A stretch of 64,000 nt of DNA from JBMOMT01 sp049324835 (GTDB lineage Bacteria > Chloroflexota > Anaerolineae > CAYNKW01): assembly GCA_049324835.1 (NCBI GenBank), contig JBMOMT010000043.1:1-64000 (forward strand). The letters are read 5' to 3'. Below the pieces are notes generated by a model. The model was given only the letters and a program-made list of their open reading frames with translations, ran no database searches and was not told where the DNA came from. Of this stretch, positions 60,701-64,000 are shown piece by piece (the stretch's first letter is position 1; the number at the start of each line of letters is the position of its first letter). A program made the position numbers and the translations under genes.

Positions 60701-61429
60701 GGGGTGGATGACATCGACGAAAGCGGTGTCGGTATCGGTGACGTCATCGCCCACGGGAGGGGCGCCGGTGACGGCGATGGTGTTGGTGAAATCGGCCGTT
60801 GCACCGCCAAGTGTGCATTCGTAATGGCTGTGGGCGGTGGCTGTGAGTGTGCTGATGCTGGCGGCGCAGTTGGGAGCCAGGGCATCGGTAACAGTCACGT
60901 TGGTCAGGGTGATATCGCCGGTGTTGGTGACGTGGATGGTAAAGGTTACAGTCGAGCCGCTGACGATGGTCTGGGTGTTGGGTGTTTTGGCGATCTCGAT
61001 GCCGGGATGGATGACGTCCACAAAAGCCGTGTCGCTGCCGGTGACCTCGGTATCTGAAAGGGTATCGGTGCCGGTGACGACAGCCAGGTTGAGCAGATCG
61101 ACCGTCACGGCAGGTTGGACGCAGGTATAGTGCAGCCCTTCGCCGGGCGGCAGCTCTGCCAGCGAGCCACCGGGCCGGTTGCAATCGGGGGTCAGAGCAT
61201 CTGACACCATCACGTTGGTCAGGGTGACATCGCCGGTGTTGGTGATGCCGATGGTAAACGTGGCCGGCGAACTGTCTGTCACCATTTGCGAATCGGGCGA
61301 TTTACTGATGGTGATGGAAATGCTTCCCTGGGCCTGGACCAGTTGCAGCATGGCCAGGGTGATGAGCAGCACGCTCAGTGCCAGGCCGAGGAGAGTGAGT
61401 ACGCGAGAGAAGAGTCTTCTGTGAGTCAT
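57779..61429 (-). CDS. secreted LamG/DUF11 surface protein with YLP-type C-terminal tail, 2
   Basis: 1216 residues. Signal peptide (MTHRRLFSRVLTLLGLALSV onwards) ending near LVQAQG. Four DUF11 repeats follow, the later ones starting IEIAK with ITNTGD/VTNTGD cores, then LamG domain 1 (AYWRLDETTGS), an Ig-like domain (YTYDVEAAGDPTPSYALL), LamG domain 2 (AYWKLDETGGA), two DUF11/DUF7507-like repeats (YTVTNPGDDPLS and YSVTNPGDDPLS), and the tail FRIYLPIILRAAH. The start was moved to the ATG at 61429, with GAGAGG upstream; the 108 residues before it lack a signal peptide. It is the upstream gene of the pair. Confidence 0.9.
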   Translation of the reverse strand: MTHRRLFSRVLTLLGLALSVLLITLAMLQLVQAQGSISITISKSPDSQMVTDSSPATFTIGITNTGDVTLTNVMVSDALTPDCNRPGGSLAELPPGEGLHYTCVQPAVTVDLLNLAVVTGTDTLSDTEVTGSDTAFVDVIHPGIEIAKTPNTQTIVSGSTVTFTIHVTNTGDITLTNVTVTDALAPNCAASISTLTATAHSHYECTLGGATADFTNTIAVTGAPPVGDDVTDTDTAFVDVIHPGIEIAKLPDSQLVVIGQNATFTIIVTNTGDVPLTNVLLTDALAPDCNAGPGDLEPGEIVSGTCSAHNIAFDFTNTAIVTATPPIGDDIQAADTAIVDAINPVIEIAKTPDLQTVSSGSTAHFTIVITNSGDTTLTNVTVSDAQAPGCDETFATLAVGNHETINCSVENVTDGFINSATVTGQLPEGGAVTNSDAAQVVLEETQTCPADMIAYWRLDETTGSTYDDYYNGHDAQCAGDCPTPAAGHIDGGQAFNGSTTGLDAPAVPGDDSLNWAVDEDFTIELWAQVDVGACSGGNQVIVGRDDTSPSNPIHWWVGCRDGGEATFYLTDGGGTSAGVAGITDLRDASWHHIVAVRDASANRIRIYVDGAEENATVVTYTAGFGSSTAALNIGWINIAPYYHYDGALDELALYDRALSADEVRQHHNEGLAARWYCQSGDYAAIIVSEPVTEATAGRVYTYDVEAAGDPTPSYALLTRPDGMTIDSESGLISWTPTVAQEGDHAVEVEASNTQGADTQNFTITVAKGTVCPVDMLAYWKLDETGGAAYDDFFDGLDGECAGQCPATATGMINGGQIFNGSDTGIDVPADAAFDWSVSDSFSIEFWMRSDSACATGNQVIIGRDDSSTPMQWWVGCQTGGNARFYLQDSNNNTAQVSGGLIVDDAWHHIVAIRDAGANRIRIYVDGVGQSSFVVFGAGFGSATAELNIGWLDLAPYYHFEGSLDEVAIYDRALSEAEIQQHHDEPGPGYCINPEIAIAKSADLAISYAGHTVAYLYTVTNPGDDPLSSPTLTDDKCSSITFVGGDDNADDRLDPDETWQYNCSMSLSADTTNTATITATHTLDGTVSDVDSFSVNVITPDIAVDKEASATLIQPGDTVTYTYSVTNPGDDPLSGVNLSDDKCSPVTFVEGDANINSQLDPDETWLYTCAMPIEANTTNTATVTGTDSIGSPVNAADTASVSTSFRIYLPIILRAAH

Positions 61430-61493
61430 CTTGGCCTCTCTTTGGATCGGTAATAACAAAGCAGTTTCAAATGAATCGAAATTCAAGGCGCGA

Positions 61494-63125
61494 TTATTCG
61501 GTGCTGTCGCCGGGCGTGCCTGCCGGTTTGTAGAGACAAACCAGCCCGTCGCGCCGGGGGGTCCAATCCAGGCTCTGGTGGACGCCGTAGAAATCGTAGG
61601 ACCTCCACAGCCATATCCAGGGTGCTTCATCGTAGGCGATGGCCTGCGCTCTGTATAGAGTCTGGATGCGGGCGTTTTCGTTAAAGGTGGCGGCGGCCTG
61701 GCGTAACGTGTCTTCAAAGGTCTGATTGTACCAGCCCGTAGGGTTGAACGCAAAATCGGCCGAGAGATTCATAGCGTCCTGGAGGTCGTTTCCTCGGGAA
61801 TTGAGAGCCAGCAAGAACAAAGCCGGTGGGGTTGCCGAGAAAAGCTCGCGCACATAGGTCTCCCAGTCGAGCGCCTGAACGGTGACAGCGATGCCGATTT
61901 CGCCCAATTGCCCGGCAATGGCCTGGGCAATGTTGGTATCTTGATCGTACACGCCGATGGGCGTGTGCAGGGCGACGGTAAATCCTTCAGGGTAACCGGC
62001 CTGGGTCAAAAGAGCGCGGGCCAGGGCCGGGTCGTAGGGCCACGGGGCTAACTCGGGGTTGTGGCCAGGCGGATTGACCCAGCTTCCGTAGCGTTCCCCA
62101 TAGCCTTTGTGCCAGTCATCGACGATCTGCTCGACGTTTATGGCGTAATTGAGGGCCTGCCTCACACGCCTGTCGGCCAGGGGGCTGTCTTCCTGGACAT
62201 GCAACCCGACAAACAACCGCTGGGTGCTTGCGATGGCCTCCAGGCGGCTGTGGGCAGATGACCACTGGTCGGTTGGGGTGGCCGGGAGATCGGTCACCAG
62301 GCTGGCCGCGCCATCGTATGCCGCGGCCAAGCGGTCTTTTGCTGCGGGGACAGTTTGGAAAGTGATCTGATCCAGGATGGGCGCGCCCTTCCAATAGGCG
62401 CTGACCGCCTTCAGAATCAGCGATTCTCCTGGAGACCAGGGTTCGATTTGGTAGGGGCCGCTTCCCACCGGAGCGACTGCCGCCTGGGCGGAATCGATTT
62501 CCGAGTAATAGGTTGGAGGCAGAATCTCGAGAAAGGCGAGGTAGTAGGGCAGGTTGGACACGGGCTGCTCTGTGACGAGGCGAAAAATATACGGATCGAC
62601 CATCTCTATTTCCCTGAGCCCGACATCTCGGGCAAAGGTTTCCAGAGAGCCGGGCAGCGATTGGCTGCGGTTGATGGAGAAACGAACAGCCTGGGTGTCG
62701 AGGGGTTCACCATTGTGAAAGGTGATCCCTTGCCGCAGCGTGAATTCCCAGGTAAAGTTGTTCACCAGCCGCCAGGACTCGGCCAGATGGGGTTCGATTT
62801 GCAGATCATCGTTCAGCAGGGTGAGTGTGTCCCAGAGATGACTGGCGACGCTGCCTTCGGGATGGAGGCCGATCATGCGGTATGGGTCCAGGGTCGAAAT
62901 ATCATCGGCAACGAGGACCAGAGCCGCGCCGGGCTCTTCCGCGGCCAGGGTCGGTGATGTTTCAGGGGCATTGGTGGCGGCCGGTTCCGGCTGTGAGGTC
63001 TCGATGGCCTCGCCGGTGGGAGAGGGCGGCGGAGCCGTAGGGTTGGATGCTTTGGAGCAGCCCAACAGCAGACTGGTTGCCAACAAGATCAGGAGCAAGG
63101 TGCAAGCGGGTGTTTTCTTGTTCAT
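61494..63125 (-). CDS. oligopeptide/nickel-type ABC substrate-binding lipoprotein
   Basis: 543 residues, solute-binding family 5 (OppA/DppA). Signal peptide with lipobox LLLGCSK, a Pro/Thr/Glu-rich linker (about 25-70), then VLVADDISTLDPYRMIG, the family signature HLAESWRLVNNFTWEFTLRQ and GITFHNGEPLD, RRVRQALNYAINVEQIVDDW and a C-terminal domain. No permease or ATPase gene is next to it in the window. The ATG at 63125 is preferred over an upstream ATG because it starts the signal peptide (MNKKTPACTLLL). It lies 11 bases after the BcsB-like gene. Confidence 0.88.
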   Translation of the reverse strand: MNKKTPACTLLLILLATSLLLGCSKASNPTAPPPSPTGEAIETSQPEPAATNAPETSPTLAAEEPGAALVLVADDISTLDPYRMIGLHPEGSVASHLWDTLTLLNDDLQIEPHLAESWRLVNNFTWEFTLRQGITFHNGEPLDTQAVRFSINRSQSLPGSLETFARDVGLREIEMVDPYIFRLVTEQPVSNLPYYLAFLEILPPTYYSEIDSAQAAVAPVGSGPYQIEPWSPGESLILKAVSAYWKGAPILDQITFQTVPAAKDRLAAAYDGAASLVTDLPATPTDQWSSAHSRLEAIASTQRLFVGLHVQEDSPLADRRVRQALNYAINVEQIVDDWHKGYGERYGSWVNPPGHNPELAPWPYDPALARALLTQAGYPEGFTVALHTPIGVYDQDTNIAQAIAGQLGEIGIAVTVQALDWETYVRELFSATPPALFLLALNSRGNDLQDAMNLSADFAFNPTGWYNQTFEDTLRQAAATFNENARIQTLYRAQAIAYDEAPWIWLWRSYDFYGVHQSLDWTPRRDGLVCLYKPAGTPGDSTE

Positions 63126-63136
63126 GTCAAGTTCTC

Positions 63137-64000
63137 TCATTTCCACCATCGATCGGCCAGCAAAAGAGTGTCGGCGCTGATGGTTTGGCCGTCTGGCAAA
63201 GTCTCAGTGGCCGGTTCACCTGTGGCATCATCGGGCGAGCCTGGAGTGATTTCTTTGGAGGCTGGCGGCCGGGTATCTGTGGTATAGATTTGAGCCTGAG
63301 CAGGCTCGTCCGTTTCGGCCCGGGCAGGAATCTCGATGACGGCCAGGTTCCCTTGCAGTTGTTCGCTTTGTTCGAGCAGAGCGTTCAGGGCGAGTAATAC
63401 GCCCTGGTCTGTGGTGCCGGTGATGGCCAGCAGGGAATAGTCGGCGTTCCAGGGTGATTCTGCCAGTTGCAGCAGCCCGGCATCCCGGCTGGGATCGGGT
63501 TCAAAAGCTACACTGTCGATAACCAGGGCTTCCAGCAGGTCACTGTCTGCCTTAAAGGGATGGGGTAGGAGGGTGTTGAACTGGCCCAAGAGCGTGTTTT
63601 CGGTAGGGCGACCCAAAACGACGAGATGGTAGTCCTGCCAGGTTTCCCGGTCGATTTCCGAAGCAAAAGCCACGTGCACCGACAAAAATTCCGTGCTGGT
63701 GGGGCTTCCCAGCCGGATAGCCAGCCGGATCAGGGCGTCGAACATGGCTGGCTGCGGCTGGTCTGGCAGTACCAGGAGGGTTTGCCCCACTCCTTCGTTC
63801 CGACTGAATGGGCGGGGAAAGTTTCTCAGGTCTGGAGAGGGATCGATGTCGTAATAGGACAAAAAGATCTCGGATTCACTGCTTATCACCGTCCAGGCCC
63901 GGTCGTCGGCCAAAAGTTTACATTTTTCCAGGTTGGTGCTGCCGGGAAAGTTCATCTCTACACCCACCCGGAGCTGGTTTCGTCCGGGCATGAGCCGGTG
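63137..64000 (-). CDS. BcsB-like cellulose-synthase-associated protein, 5' end outside window
   Basis: 287 C-terminal residues are visible; the frame is open to the window edge. LMPGRNQLRVGVEMNF, CKLLADDRAWTVISSESEIF, LRNFPRPFSRNE, then TLLVLPDQPQPAMFDALIRL and HLVVLGRPTENTLLGQFNTLL follow the BcsB pattern of paired carbohydrate-binding and flavodoxin-like domains. Unlike typical BcsB it ends in a polar linker (PASKEITPGSPDDATGEPA) without a C-terminal membrane helix. It may guide export of a beta-glucan or similar polymer. Confidence 0.7.
   Translation of the reverse strand, partial: HRLMPGRNQLRVGVEMNFPGSTNLEKCKLLADDRAWTVISSESEIFLSYYDIDPSPDLRNFPRPFSRNEGVGQTLLVLPDQPQPAMFDALIRLAIRLGSPTSTEFLSVHVAFASEIDRETWQDYHLVVLGRPTENTLLGQFNTLLPHPFKADSDLLEALVIDSVAFEPDPSRDAGLLQLAESPWNADYSLLAITGTTDQGVLLALNALLEQSEQLQGNLAVIEIPARAETDEPAQAQIYTTDTRPPASKEITPGSPDDATGEPATETLPDGQTISADTLLLADRWWK

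Noticed and set aside
54574..61429. CRISPR-like or tandem DNA repeats in the LamG region
   Set aside because: The repetition is at protein level (DUF11 and LamG domains), with diverged DNA and no equal spacers.
57779..61753. Full-length open frame of the second LamG protein starting at 61753
   Set aside because: It overlaps the binding-lipoprotein gene, and the signal peptide starts at 61429 behind a ribosome-binding site.
1..64000. tRNA or rRNA genes
   Set aside because: I found no cloverleaf with a GTTCRANNC arm and CCA end in the gaps between genes and no rRNA-like stretch; a tRNAscan run would settle it.

Overview
The window is a gene-dense stretch of GC-rich bacterial chromosome with no rRNA, tRNA, prophage or CRISPR visible. 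Gene content and family flavour point to the phylum Chloroflexota, probably class Anaerolineae. The main reasons are the SCO1664/DUF3090/MSMEG_4193 trio, a Cys-rich CP...NRC...CP motif in front of a sortase, a LysM domain fused to a sugar-binding protein, LamG/DUF11 surface proteins ending in a short YLPI-type tail, and a coiled-coil gene between coaD and rpmF. This assignment is an inference from protein families, not a phylogeny.

Layout. (1) 1-3.7 kb, minus strand: methylmalonyl-CoA epimerase, a membrane sortase with an apparently leaderless promoter, and the SCO1664/DUF3090/phosphomutase trio. (2) 3.8-14.1 kb, minus strand: a carbohydrate locus with a Gfo/Idh oxidoreductase, ROK kinase, FGE-like lipoprotein, a LysM-fused sugar-binding protein with two permeases, and a four-gene phosphosugar set (GmhA-like isomerase, HAD phosphatase, an unrecognised Rossmann-like protein, HldE-like kinase). 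(3) 14.4-15.4 kb: a carbamoyltransferase. (4) 15.6-24.7 kb, plus strand: an HdrCB-HdrA-FlxDCBA electron-bifurcation operon, whose HdrA carries an inserted GltD/NfnB-like module, plus a ferritin-like protein and a cyclic-nucleotide-binding protein without a DNA-binding domain. (5) 25-41.9 kb: housekeeping genes (rlmN, rpmB, asp23, fakA, three degV/fakB, recG, coaD, rpmF, fabK-fabD-fabG, asp23, nusB, tatB-tatC, a cyclic-2,3-diphosphoglycerate-synthetase-like GTPase). The order partly follows the rpmB-asp23-fakA-recG-fabD-fabG order known in Bacillota. (6) 42-50.9 kb: response regulator, AAA ATPase, GDPD, hemW, cmk, plsC, DUF512 radical-SAM protein, and glmS preceded by a glmS ribozyme. (7) 50.9-54.5 kb: Fur-family regulator with a palindromic operator, ferritin, a small Cys protein, a UbiA-family transferase and tlyA. 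(8) 54.5-64 kb, minus strand: two very large secreted LamG/DUF11 proteins, an oligopeptide-type binding lipoprotein, and the 3' part of a BcsB-like gene that runs off the window.

How they connect. Regions 2 and 8 are envelope and carbohydrate loci. Region 4 should couple NADH, ferredoxin and disulfide/thiol redox chemistry. Region 5 joins fatty-acid synthesis (fabK/D/G) with exogenous fatty-acid activation (fakA plus three binding proteins). Region 6 makes glucosamine-6-phosphate under ribozyme feedback.

The most notable non-coding finds are a 154-bp MITE-like element with terminal inverted repeats and a 6-bp target duplication just upstream of nusB (second copy at the window start, solo palindrome before coaD), and the glmS ribozyme. 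Several intergenic palindromes may be dispersed repeats.
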